Shown here piece by piece: positions 7,688 to 15,586 of a DNA stretch of 64,000 nt. Position numbers and translations under genes: made by a program. The notes under the pieces are model-generated. The model saw nothing but the letters and a program-made list of their open reading frames with translations, ran no database searches and had not been told where the DNA came from. Origin of the DNA: an uncultured Lachnospiraceae bacterium. Lineage in GTDB: Bacteria > Bacillota > Clostridia > Lachnospirales > Lachnospiraceae. Numbering within the stretch: the stretch's first letter is position 1; every line of letters starts with the position of its first letter. Location: assembly GCA_947173495.1 (NCBI GenBank), contig CAMWFQ010000011.1:1-64000 (forward strand). The letters are read 5' to 3'.

Positions 7688-9571
7688 ATGGAGAAAATTT
7701 TTCTTGAGATTATAAGACTTGGCATGCTGGGAAGCTACATGGCTCTGACGGTGACAGTGATTCGTTTCTGTCTGAAGAAGATCCCCAGGAGCTTTGTGTG
7801 CGCTTTATGGATACTGGTGGGAATGCGGCTGGTCCTTCCTTTTTCTATAGAGTCAGTGTTTGGATTGATGCCGGATGCGGAAATAGTGGAAAGATATGTC
7901 CGGGATGCCGGAGAGGCGGGAGAGGGTCCAGAGCAGGGACAGACATTTTTTACGCAGATGCAGGAAGATAAGCAGCAGGAAAGTCCGGAGTATCTGTCCG
8001 CAGAAAAGACACAGAGAAAAAATCAGGGGATACAGGTATGGATTCATGCGGGAGCCGTGATTTGGCTGACGGGTATGTTGTTCATGCTTGCGTATTTTTT
8101 ATATGGATGGTACAGGATGAAAAAGCAGGTGGAGATGGCGGTGCCGGAGGAATATGCTTTGTCAGGAGAAGGTGTACGAGTCTACCGGTGCGGCGGAATT
8201 GAAACGCCATTTCTTTTTGGCATGATCCGTCCGAAGATCTATCTTCCGGTGAGCATTCCCGAAGAGGATGTGTCATATATTGTGTGGCATGAGATGGCAC
8301 ACAGGAAACGAAAGGATTATCTGGTAAAGCCGGCGGCGTTCCTTCTTCTCGCACTCTATTGGTTCTGTCCCTGCATCTGGATGGCTTATCTGCTGTTATG
8401 CAGAGACATGGAGATGGCCTGCGATGAACGTGTGATACGCGGGCTGAAGAACGGGGAGCGGAAAGCGTATTCAAGAGCGCTTCTGAACTGTACCGTCTAT
8501 GCGGACAAATCGTTGGTCTGTCCGGTAGGCTTTGGAGAACCGGGGGTGAAGGCGCGGGTTAAAAACATTCTGAATTACAAAAAGCCAACGCTGCTGGCGG
8601 CCGGACTGGGTATGGTTGTCTGCTGCGTGCTGCTGCTGGTCTTTATGACGCAGAGGAAGGAGACGGATGGGAATGGAGCTCTGACGGAGGCGGATGAAAG
8701 GAATGTTCCGGTAAATGCAGAGGAGATGAAACTGCCGGAGGCCGAAACAGGGAATCCGGAAGTGCAGAATGTGGAGGCGCGGCGTATACAGAGGCAGGCA
8801 GACCAAATGCAGTCATTTTTGGATGTTGCGGAAGATCAGGTAAAGGAAAAGGAAGAGGAAGTCGAAAAAATGCGAATATGCCAGGATGCTCTGGATCGAT
8901 GGGCCAGGGCTTTCTGTGACCGGAACGGGGAGGAGATTCTGTCTATGAGCTCGGAAGAGCTTCTGACTTCTTTTGAGGAAAATGAAATGATGATCATAGA
9001 AGAGGATTATGCCGCCTTCGGATGGTCCAGCCCATGGCCGTGGGACAACGGGAAAGACTACCGTATCGTGAGTTTTACGGATACTTCCGCCGAAATTCTC
9101 TATTATGCATGGGTCTCTGATCCCCATGTCAGTGTATGGAAGGAAAAAATTGCATACCGTATAGAAAACGGGACCTGTGTCATGGAAAGCTCGGAACTTG
9201 AAATGTTTGATCATCTGAGTTCTGCGGGGAGCTTTTACGAAGCTTATCCGGGAGGAATCATCAACGACACGCCTATGGACTATCTGAAAAACGGATGCGG
9301 GGAGGCTTTGAATGACAATGCCAGGGCAAACCGGGACAGAGAGAGCTATGCCAGGCTGTTTCAGCCGGACACAGCTGCTCATGATCTGCTGAATCTGTTG
9401 GACAATGAAAACAAAATAGAAATTACGTATGAAGAGGAAGAAGATAAGGCTCATGTGACCATCCGTTTCCTCACAGGAGGAGAAGCGGATAACCGGGCCT
9501 ACGTGACAATGATCAGGCCTTTTGGCTCCGACGGAATCTGGATCCCTCAGACCCGGGAATCAATGTCCTGA
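7688..9571 (+). CDS. BlaR1/MecR1-like M56 membrane metalloprotease
   Basis: A 627-residue membrane protein with hydrophobic segments near residues 5-60, 117-141, 212-240 and 295-317, and a zinc-protease motif HEMAH at 201-205, as in M56 antirepressors. After the last membrane segment the protein continues for about 300 residues: an acidic/Gln-rich linker (about 320-400), then a domain with WSSPWPWDNGKDY. I see no penicillin-binding SxxK-type sensor typical of true BlaR1, so the signal is probably not a beta-lactam. It is expected to trigger cleavage of the BlaI-like repressor encoded just upstream. Confidence 0.85.
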   Translation: MEKIFLEIIRLGMLGSYMALTVTVIRFCLKKIPRSFVCALWILVGMRLVLPFSIESVFGLMPDAEIVERYVRDAGEAGEGPEQGQTFFTQMQEDKQQESPEYLSAEKTQRKNQGIQVWIHAGAVIWLTGMLFMLAYFLYGWYRMKKQVEMAVPEEYALSGEGVRVYRCGGIETPFLFGMIRPKIYLPVSIPEEDVSYIVWHEMAHRKRKDYLVKPAAFLLLALYWFCPCIWMAYLLLCRDMEMACDERVIRGLKNGERKAYSRALLNCTVYADKSLVCPVGFGEPGVKARVKNILNYKKPTLLAAGLGMVVCCVLLLVFMTQRKETDGNGALTEADERNVPVNAEEMKLPEAETGNPEVQNVEARRIQRQADQMQSFLDVAEDQVKEKEEEVEKMRICQDALDRWARAFCDRNGEEILSMSSEELLTSFEENEMMIIEEDYAAFGWSSPWPWDNGKDYRIVSFTDTSAEILYYAWVSDPHVSVWKEKIAYRIENGTCVMESSELEMFDHLSSAGSFYEAYPGGIINDTPMDYLKNGCGEALNDNARANRDRESYARLFQPDTAAHDLLNLLDNENKIEITYEEEEDKAHVTIRFLTGGEADNRAYVTMIRPFGSDGIWIPQTRESMS

Positions 9572-9610
9572 TGCCGGCCATGAAAAGTAACCGGAAATAA
9601 GGCATAATCC

Positions 9611-9641
9611 GTAACTATGAAGCCGAAGGCTGAATAGTTAC
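9611..9641. repeat. 31-bp dispersed palindrome, copy 2
   Basis: It starts with GTAACTATG and ends with GAATAGTTAC, and is near-identical to the copy at 4807-4837. Flanking bases extend the pairing (CCGGAA upstream, TTCCGG downstream), so it may form a longer hairpin 40 bp after the BlaR1-like gene and act as a terminator. Confidence 0.75.
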
Positions 9642-9693
9642 CATAATTCCGGAAAAATAAAAGAAACTTCTTTCGTTTTTTTCGCTGATATAC

Positions 9694-9699
9694 TATAAT
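9694..9699 (+). promoter_or_regulatory. Probable -10 element (TATAAT) for the CofE-like gene
   Basis: A perfect TATAAT lies about 100 bp before the start codon. No good -35 hexamer is found at the usual distance. The leader contains GGAACTG and CAGTTCC about 30 bp apart, which could pair. Confidence 0.4.
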
Positions 9700-9797
9700 G
9701 AAAAGGCGGTGTTATCCGCAATGATAGAAATATCGGGAACTGTCTGGAAACCGGAAGATATTTTTCGTGTCAGTTCCTTACCAAGGGAGAAAAGAAA

Positions 9798-10988
9798 ATG
9801 GAAAGAAGAGTTGGAACCATATCCAGGGGGATTCGCTGCCCGATCATCAGAGAAGGAGATGATCTGGTAAAAATTGTAACGGACAGTGTGCTGGAGGCAG
9901 CACAGGAAGAAGGATTTGCGCTTCGCGACAGGGATGTGATCGCTGTGACGGAGTCTATCGTGGCAAGAGCGCAGGGAAATTATGCAAATGTGGAAGCCAT
10001 TGCCGAGGATGTGAGAAAGAAGCTTGGCGGAGAGACCATCGGGGTGATATTCCCTATATTATCCAGAAACCGCTTTGCAATCTGCCTGAAGGGAATTGCA
10101 ATGGGGGCTGAAAAGGTGGTGCTGATGCTCAGCTACCCCAGTGATGAAGTGGGAAATGAGCTGGTATCCTTAGACCAGCTGGATGTGGCCGGGATCAATC
10201 CCTACAGCGATGTGCTGACGTTGGAGAGATACCGGGCACTTTTCGGGGAAAACAAACATCCCTTTACGGGAGTAGATTATGTGGCCTATTACGGAGATCT
10301 GATCCGGGAAGCGGGGGCGGATGTGGAGATCATTTTTGCAAACGACTGCCGCAGTATTCTGCCTTATGCAAAGAGAGTTTTGAACTGTGATATCCATACA
10401 AGAGCCCGCACCAAAAGACTTTTAAAGGCGGCAGGCGCTGAGATTGTGGTAGGAATGGACGATATCCTTTCCAGTCCGGTAAACGGAAGCGGATGCAATG
10501 AAAAATATGGATTGCTGGGTTCTAATAAGTCTACGGAAGACACCATCAAGCTGTTTCCCAGAGAATGTACCGGTCTTGTGCTGGATATTCAGAAAGAAAT
10601 TCTGACAAGGACAGGGAAACATGTGGAGGTTATGGTCTATGGGGATGGTGCTTTTAAAGATCCCGCAGGAAAGATATGGGAGCTTGCAGACCCTTGTGTA
10701 TCGCCGGCCAGTACGCCCGGTCTGGAGGGGACACCCAATGAGGTGAAGCTGAAATATCTGGCGGACAATGATTTTAAGGATTTGTCCGGAGAGGCTTTGA
10801 AGGAAGCAATTTCCGGGCGTATCCGGGCAAAGAAGGAAAATCTGGTAGGAGATATGTCTTCTCAGGGAACCACACCCAGAAAACTGACAGACCTGATCGG
10901 ATCTTTGTGCGACCTGACCAGCGGGTCGGGAGACAAGGGGACACCGGTCATCCTGGTCCAGGGTTATTTTGATAATTATGTGAGCTGA
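9798..10988 (+). CDS. Coenzyme F420-0:glutamate ligase-like protein (CofE family)
   Basis: A 396-residue protein that reads as the F420_ligase (CofE) family. Landmarks are DRDVIAVTESIVARAQGNYAN near residues 43-65, a central VGMDDILSSPVNGSGCNEKYG, and MVYGDGAFKDPAGKIWELADP. In archaea and actinobacteria CofE adds glutamates to coenzyme F420; many clostridia carry a homologue although they are not known to make F420. No other F420 gene is seen here, so the real acceptor molecule is unknown. A strong terminator follows directly. Confidence 0.8.
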   Translation: MERRVGTISRGIRCPIIREGDDLVKIVTDSVLEAAQEEGFALRDRDVIAVTESIVARAQGNYANVEAIAEDVRKKLGGETIGVIFPILSRNRFAICLKGIAMGAEKVVLMLSYPSDEVGNELVSLDQLDVAGINPYSDVLTLERYRALFGENKHPFTGVDYVAYYGDLIREAGADVEIIFANDCRSILPYAKRVLNCDIHTRARTKRLLKAAGAEIVVGMDDILSSPVNGSGCNEKYGLLGSNKSTEDTIKLFPRECTGLVLDIQKEILTRTGKHVEVMVYGDGAFKDPAGKIWELADPCVSPASTPGLEGTPNEVKLKYLADNDFKDLSGEALKEAISGRIRAKKENLVGDMSSQGTTPRKLTDLIGSLCDLTSGSGDKGTPVILVQGYFDNYVS

Positions 10989-10990
10989 AA

Positions 10991-11025
10991 AAACAGACGC
11001 GCTGCACAGCAGCGCGTCTGTTTTT
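10991..11025 (+). terminator. Rho-independent terminator
   Basis: A 15-bp perfect stem (10991-11005 with 11009-11023) with a 3-nt loop; the T-run TTTTT forms part of the 3' arm and tail. It ends the CofE-like transcript. A dispersed repeat element starts immediately afterwards. Confidence 0.92.
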
Positions 11026-11243
11026 ATGCGCAGGGGCGCACAGATGAAATTGTTGCTTACGCAACGTGCACCCCGCGCGCGAGTAGGGAGAAAAAGCATC
11101 CCTTACTCGATTGCGCAGGCCCGCATAAGGAAATTTGCTGCTAACGCAACGTGCGCCCCGTGCGCGAGTAGGGAGAAAAAGCATCCCCTACTCGATTGCG
11201 CAGGCCCATGCAGAGGAAGTATGCCGCTAAAGCGGCGCAGGGG
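11026..11243 (+). repeat. Terminator-trailing repeat element, tandem copy
   Basis: Two 84-bp units in tandem (11043-11126 and 11127-11210), followed by a degraded third start. Each unit has a short TTGC/GCAA-type hairpin, a CG-rich CCCGCGCGCG-like block, then a stem CGAGTAGGG...CCCTACTCG around GAAAAAGCAT, and ends GCGCAGGCCC. Related single copies occur at 15429, 28480, 33288 and 53238. The stretch 10989-11249 holds no gene. Confidence 0.85.
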
Positions 11244-11249
11244 AAAAAC

Positions 11250-12338
11250 TCAACGCTTAATATCATAATTCATATTCATCAGATTGCGGATGGTCTGAGC
11301 GTCATCGGTGATATTGGCATCACCGTGAATGGTATGTTTGATCACGCTGCTGGCTACTGCAAAATTGATCATATCCATGGCGCGGTAGTTCTGCATCATG
11401 GCATAGATCAGGCCGCTGGCAAAGGCGTCGCCGCCGCCTACCCGGTCCAGGATGTTAAAAGTAAACATCCGGCTCTCAAAGGTATGTCCTTCATACCACA
11501 TAAAGGCTTTGAGAGAATTTTCGCTGCCGTTGTGGGCATAACGCACATGGCGGGCGATACACTTCAGATTCGGATAGCGTTCTGCGAAAATGCGGAAAAT
11601 TTCATCCTGCTGTTCGTAGGAGGGCTGAAGAGGAACACCATCTTTAAAGTCGCCCTTACTGTGATCAGTTTCGTCTTTCCAGAGATGATAAGGTTCGATA
11701 CCCATCAGCACGTTTACGTAGGGCAAACATTTGGTGCAGAAATCCCGCGCTTCCTCCCAGCTCCAGAGACTGCTTCGAAAGTTCCCGTCAAAGCTTACGG
11801 TAATCCCTTTTTCACTGGCTGCTTTCAGACTGTTCAGAATCAGATTCTGACAGCCGGGACCCAGGGCCGGAGTAATGCCGCTTAAATGCAGCCAGTCATA
11901 CCCATCCAGCAGAGCGTTCAGGTCCACTTTATCAAAATCATATTCGGTGATGGCGCTGTGCATACGGTCGTAGGTAACCTTGCTGGCGCGAATACCGTAA
12001 CCGGTCTCCAGGTAGTAAGTACCAAGGCGATGGGTAGGCGTTTCTTCCGGTGTGCTCAGGATCATAGGGGTACAGTGGACGTCATTGCTGCGCAGCATAC
12101 GGACTGCGCTTTTGCCGAGGCTGTTGTTGGGGACCACACTGAAAAAGGTACTGTCGATTCCCAGATTGGCCAGTGCCAGAGCAATATTGGCCTCGCTTCC
12201 GCCGTAACTGGCATCAAAGTTACTCGCCATACGGATTTTTTCATAATTAGGAGGGCTCAGCCTGAGCATAATCTCCCCGATGGTAAAGAATTTCTGAGGA
12301 CTGGTGCTGTCCTTAAGCAAAGGGTTGGAATGATCCAT
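11250..12338 (-). CDS. PfkB-family sugar kinase (2-keto-3-deoxygluconate kinase-like)
   Basis: A 362-residue ribokinase-fold enzyme that would phosphorylate a sugar or sugar acid with ATP in the cytoplasm. N-terminal GEIMLRLSPP and YGGSEANIALALANLG form the sugar-binding part; the catalytic signature GGGDAF is at residues 301-306, with Asp304 as the expected base. The GEIMLRLSPP opening is typical of KdgK-like members. The start follows AAGGAG on the minus strand. No aldolase or isomerase partner lies beside it, so the exact substrate is open. Confidence 0.85.
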   Translation of the reverse strand: MDHSNPLLKDSTSPQKFFTIGEIMLRLSPPNYEKIRMASNFDASYGGSEANIALALANLGIDSTFFSVVPNNSLGKSAVRMLRSNDVHCTPMILSTPEETPTHRLGTYYLETGYGIRASKVTYDRMHSAITEYDFDKVDLNALLDGYDWLHLSGITPALGPGCQNLILNSLKAASEKGITVSFDGNFRSSLWSWEEARDFCTKCLPYVNVLMGIEPYHLWKDETDHSKGDFKDGVPLQPSYEQQDEIFRIFAERYPNLKCIARHVRYAHNGSENSLKAFMWYEGHTFESRMFTFNILDRVGGGDAFASGLIYAMMQNYRAMDMINFAVASSVIKHTIHGDANITDDAQTIRNLMNMNYDIKR

Positions 12339-12394
12339 AGAAAGCTCCTTTTTACATAAATGAAAACATTGACTTGCCGGTATCTGATGCCATA

Positions 12395-12400
12395 ATTATA
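12395..12400 (-). promoter_or_regulatory. -10 element for the PfkB-family kinase
   Basis: Read on the minus strand this is a perfect TATAAT, 57 bp before the kinase start codon. The -35 at the matching distance is poor (TTTCTT). Confidence 0.45.
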
Positions 12401-12451
12401 GCAAAGCCCCGGCGGAAAAGAAACAGAACTTTGTAAAAAATCATGTTTCTC

Positions 12452-12481
12452 TTGGCAGGGCAGACACTTATCTGTTAAAAT
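12452..12481 (+). promoter_or_regulatory. Promoter of the FecBCD-type importer
   Basis: TTGGCA at 12452-12457, an 18-bp spacer and TAAAAT at 12476-12481. The last base of the -10 is the first base of the ModE-like palindrome, so a bound repressor would cover the transcription start. Confidence 0.6.
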
Positions 12482-12508
12482 TCGTTATAGCTTTAAAACG
12501 ATAACGAA
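12481..12508. promoter_or_regulatory. ModE-like operator
   Basis: A palindrome with arms TTCGTTAT (12481-12488) and ATAACGAA (12501-12508). Its core CGTTAT-N12-ATAACG matches, as I recall it, the spacing and arms of the E. coli modA ModE operator. A ModE-like gene is encoded at 17559-17900. Repression of this importer when molybdate is plentiful is the inferred role. Confidence 0.65.
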
Positions 12509-12531
12509 GTGATCAGGGAGGAGTCAAAAGA

Positions 12532-13587
12532 ATGAAAAAATGGTTCTCTTTTATTATGGCGTTGATATTTGCCTGCACGGCGACCGCCTGCGGGAATGCG
12601 CCGGAGGAAGTGAGGGAAGAAGTATCAGAAAGAACAGAAGGGGAAGAGGAGGTATCTTACCCGGTGACAGTCACGGATCAGCTGGGACGGCAGGTCACCA
12701 TCGAAAAGGAGCCGGAAACCATTGTCAGCGGTTATTACATTTCCACCAGTCTTCTGGTAGCGCTGAATCTGCAGGATAAGCTGACGGGTATAGAAGCGAA
12801 GGCGGAGAGCCGGCCGATTTATCATCTCAGTGCGCCTGATTTGCTTACGCTTCCCAGTGTGGGCACGGCGAAGGAATTTGATCTGGAGGGGTGCGCAGCC
12901 CTGCATCCTGATCTTGTGATTCTTCCGATGAAACTGAAAGGAGTCATTCCGGCGCTGGAGGAGCTGGAATTGACGGTGCTTGCTGTAAATCCTGAGGATC
13001 AGGAGTTGTTTGAGGAGGCGGCACAGATCCTGGGAACTGCCGCAAATGCTCTTCCTGCCGTCAATAAACTGCTGCAATACACACAAGAGAAGCTGTCTGC
13101 TCTTGCAGATACGCTGACAGGTCTGGAAGCGCCATCGGTTTACATGGCCAGCAACAGTTCCCTCTTATCCACGGCGGGTCCGCAGATGTATCAGCACAGT
13201 CTCATCGAGAATGCCGGAGGAGAGAATGTGGCCGGTGCGCTTTCGGATGATTACTGGGCTGAAATATCCTATGAGCAGCTTCTTGCCTGGGATCCCGCCT
13301 ATATCATTCTGGCGGCCAATGCCGATTATACGGTGGAGTCCGTCCTGGAGGATCCGAACCTGGCAGCATGCAAAGCGGTGAAAAACAGACAGGTGTATCA
13401 GCTTCCGGGCGATATAGATGCCTGGGATTCTCCGGTGCCGGGAAGTGTACTGGGCAGCATGTGGCTGGCCAGTATCCTGCATCCCGGCGAATATCCGGCA
13501 GAGCAATGGAAGGAAGACGTGAGGGAATTTTATGAAACCTTTTACCGTTTTACACCTGATACGGACGGGCTGTATGCAGGAGAATAG
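12532..13587 (+). CDS. ABC importer substrate-binding lipoprotein (BtuF/FepB/MolA type)
   Basis: A 351-residue extracellular binding protein. It has a lipoprotein signal with lipobox TATAC (Cys20 becomes the lipidated N-terminus), an acidic linker, then a cluster-A-2 binding fold starting YPVTVTDQLGRQVTIEKEPE. Proteins of this fold bind ferric siderophores, cobalamin, haem or, in the MolBCA system, molybdate and tungstate. The ModE-like operator in front and the molybdoenzyme genes downstream favour molybdate or tungstate; iron chelates remain possible. The permease gene starts 14 bp before its stop codon. Confidence 0.85.
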   Translation: MKKWFSFIMALIFACTATACGNAPEEVREEVSERTEGEEEVSYPVTVTDQLGRQVTIEKEPETIVSGYYISTSLLVALNLQDKLTGIEAKAESRPIYHLSAPDLLTLPSVGTAKEFDLEGCAALHPDLVILPMKLKGVIPALEELELTVLAVNPEDQELFEEAAQILGTAANALPAVNKLLQYTQEKLSALADTLTGLEAPSVYMASNSSLLSTAGPQMYQHSLIENAGGENVAGALSDDYWAEISYEQLLAWDPAYIILAANADYTVESVLEDPNLAACKAVKNRQVYQLPGDIDAWDSPVPGSVLGSMWLASILHPGEYPAEQWKEDVREFYETFYRFTPDTDGLYAGE

Positions 13588-14563
13588 AGAAGGGCGGATC
13601 AAGTGGATACTGGCGTCTGCCTTTGCAGGAACAACAGTTCTGTTTTTGGCATCCCTATTTGTGGGAAAGTATCCTCTGACACTGAATCAACTGTTGGAGA
13701 AGGAAGAACAGGCGCTGCGGGTGTTTCTGACGCTGCGCCTTCCCAGAACCAGCATGGCGCTGCTGGGCGGTTTTGCGCTCGGGATTGCGGGGAATGTTTA
13801 TCAGACAGTGTTCCGTAATCCTCTGGCAGCCCCGGATATCATAGGAGTTTCTTCGGGAGCCAGTGCAGGGGCGGCTTTTGGAATTCTTTTTTTGTCTTCG
13901 GGAACCGCTGCGGTCACTTTCTCTGCCTTTCTGGGAGCGCTCACGGCAGTTCTTTTGACGTTATCTCTGGCAGGGACAGGGAGGGAAAAAGGAAATGCTT
14001 CCATCGTCCTTTCAGGGATTGCAGTCCACGCACTTGCCCAGACAATGCTTATGGTTTTGAAGCTTACGGCGGATCCTGAGAAGGAGCTCTCGTCTATTGA
14101 GTACTGGATGATGGGAAGCCTGGGAGGAATCACAAGTTACAGGATGCCGGTTACGGTGCTGGTCTGCCTGGGAGCCCTCACAGGCATTTTTCTGCTTCGC
14201 AGACAGGTGCTGCTGCTGTCCGTTGAGGACGAGGAGAGCAGAATGCTGGGGGTAGACGTGGGGAAAATACGGCTCATGGTTCTTTTGCTGGCGACACTTC
14301 TTGTGGCGGCGGTGATCAGCGTAACCGGACTGATCAGCTTCGTCGGCCTGCTGGCGCCTCACACAGCAAGGCTGCTGGCAGGAAAAAGCAGGTCGTCCGT
14401 GATGCTGCTTGGGGGGCTTATGGGAAGCATTCTCCTGATTACGGCAGATATGCTTGCACGCGGTATTGCTGCAGGTGAACTTCCGGTGAGTATTTTCACT
14501 TCGCTTTTAGGAGCTCCCTTTTTACTGTATCTTATGGCAGGAAAAGGGAAAGCGTATTTCTGA
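13574..14563 (+). CDS. FecCD-family ABC importer permease
   Basis: A 329-residue polytopic membrane protein of the BtuC/FecCD family, with about ten hydrophobic segments. It shows the family landmarks RLPRTSMALLGGFALGIAG, NPLAAPDIIGVSSGAS and, near the C-terminus, GLISFVGLLAPHTARLLAG. It forms the membrane channel with the neighbouring binding protein and ATPase. The ATG at 13574 gives a normal family length and overlaps the upstream gene; an earlier in-frame ATG at 13532 would add 14 residues. Substrate as for the operon: probably molybdate/tungstate by regulation, not by sequence. Confidence 0.85.
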   Translation: MQENREGRIKWILASAFAGTTVLFLASLFVGKYPLTLNQLLEKEEQALRVFLTLRLPRTSMALLGGFALGIAGNVYQTVFRNPLAAPDIIGVSSGASAGAAFGILFLSSGTAAVTFSAFLGALTAVLLTLSLAGTGREKGNASIVLSGIAVHALAQTMLMVLKLTADPEKELSSIEYWMMGSLGGITSYRMPVTVLVCLGALTGIFLLRRQVLLLSVEDEESRMLGVDVGKIRLMVLLLATLLVAAVISVTGLISFVGLLAPHTARLLAGKSRSSVMLLGGLMGSILLITADMLARGIAAGELPVSIFTSLLGAPFLLYLMAGKGKAYF

Positions 14564-14614
14564 CACCACAAAAGGCCGCCGCAGCGGACAGAATAGAGAA
14601 AGGAATGAAGCAGA

Positions 14615-15421
14615 ATGGATTCGTCCTTCTTTTTCACAGCAGATCAACTGAATGCCGGTTACGGGAAAAGACAGGTGCTTAGGGAAGTGAGCTTTTCTCT
14701 GAGGCAGGGGTGTATCACGGGCCTTTTGGGAGCAAACGGAAGCGGAAAGTCAACCCTTTTAAAGGCGATCTGCAATCAGCTTCCTCATACGGGAGAATGT
14801 CTTCTGAATGGGCAGAGACTGGAGGATTTAAACATCCGCAGGCTGGCGGGAAGGGTCAGTTATATTCCCCAGCGCAGCGGTATTACGCTGTCTGTCTCTG
14901 TGCTGGATGTGGTGCTTATGGGATTTAATCCGGTGCTCGGGCTTTTCCGGAATCCGGTACAGGAACAGAAGAAAAGAGCGGAGGAAGCTCTGGCGGCGGC
15001 AGGGCTGGCCGGCATGCAGGAGAGGGATTATCAGACGTTAAGCGAGGGAGAAAAGCAGCTTTGTATTCTGGCAAGGACTATGGTAGAGGATACGGAGCTG
15101 TTGCTCCTGGATGAGCCGGACAGTGCCCTGGATTTTCATAACCGGTATTATGTGCTTATGAAGCTGCGGAGGCTTGTGCAGGAACAGAAAAAGACAGCTC
15201 TGGTCTGTCTGCACGATCCGGGACTGGCTTTGGATATCTGTGACCAGCTTCTTCTTTTGAAAGAGGGCAGATGCATTTCGTCCCTCAGGCCGGATCAGGA
15301 CGCTCCGCAGGTGATGGAGGAAAAACTTAAGCAGATATACGGCCCCCTGTCTCTGATTCGCTGCCATGACGGGCAGGGGCAGAGCCGCCTGGTACTGCTC
15401 TCTGATCTGTCAGCTTTCTGA
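14615..15421 (+). CDS. FecE/BtuD-type ABC importer ATPase
   Basis: A 268-residue ATPase with Walker A GANGSGKST (about residues 39-47), a Q-loop in YIPQRSGI, signature LSEGEKQ and Walker B LLLLDEPDSALD. It energises the permease at 13574-14563. The signature reads LSEGE rather than the common LSGGE, a variation also seen in other FecE-like proteins. It starts 51 bp after the permease stop with AAAGGA upstream, and closes a binding protein-permease-ATPase operon. Confidence 0.88.
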   Translation: MDSSFFFTADQLNAGYGKRQVLREVSFSLRQGCITGLLGANGSGKSTLLKAICNQLPHTGECLLNGQRLEDLNIRRLAGRVSYIPQRSGITLSVSVLDVVLMGFNPVLGLFRNPVQEQKKRAEEALAAAGLAGMQERDYQTLSEGEKQLCILARTMVEDTELLLLDEPDSALDFHNRYYVLMKLRRLVQEQKKTALVCLHDPGLALDICDQLLLLKEGRCISSLRPDQDAPQVMEEKLKQIYGPLSLIRCHDGQGQSRLVLLSDLSAF

Positions 15422-15428
15422 GCTTTTT

Positions 15429-15512
15429 CTGCGCAGGTGTGCAGGAGAAGTTTGCTGCTGAAGCAGCACGCGGGCCGCGCGGACAGGGAGAAAAATCTTC
15501 CCTGTTCGATTA
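15429..15512 (+). repeat. Terminator-trailing repeat element, single copy
   Basis: Related to the elements at 11026-11243 and 53238-53332. It has a TTTGCTGCTGAAGCAGCA hairpin, a GGGCCGCGCGG block and a stem ACAGGGA...TCCCTGT around GAAAAATCT. It lies just after the FecE-like gene and may also end its transcript. Confidence 0.75.
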
Positions 15513-15519
15513 AAATATC

Positions 15520-15564
15520 TTGAAACGGAAGGTGAGTTGTTATACGATACACTTGTATGACAAC
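15520..15564 (+). promoter_or_regulatory. Permease promoter overlapped by a palindromic operator
   Basis: TTGAAA at 15520-15525, a 17-bp spacer and TACGAT at 15543-15548. An inverted repeat GTTGTtATAC (15536-15545) / GTATgACAAC (15555-15564) spans the -10 region; its TTGT/ACAA arms resemble sites of GntR-family regulators. No regulator gene of that family is in the window. Confidence 0.5.
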
Positions 15565-15586
15565 TATACTTATGAGGAGGAACAAT

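Noticed and set aside
7295..9571. Beta-lactam resistance from the BlaI/BlaR1-like pair
   Set aside because: No beta-lactamase or mecA-like gene is adjacent and the sensor domain of the protease is not penicillin-binding-like.
11043..11210. A possible CRISPR array
   Set aside because: Only two tandem 84-bp units with internal hairpins are present; there are no short repeats with unique spacers and no cas gene.
11196..11885. A 229-codon plus-strand frame opposite the PfkB-family kinase
   Set aside because: It starts in the repeat element and is antisense to the GGGDAF-containing kinase.
12532..15421. A plain siderophore/iron importer
   Set aside because: Not excluded by sequence, but the ModE-like operator and molybdoenzyme context fit molybdate or tungstate better, and no Fur-box-like sequence was seen.
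15422..15586. A purine riboswitch before the nucleobase permease
   Set aside because: No conserved purine-aptamer junction was seen; the region is a dispersed repeat followed by a promoter and palindrome.
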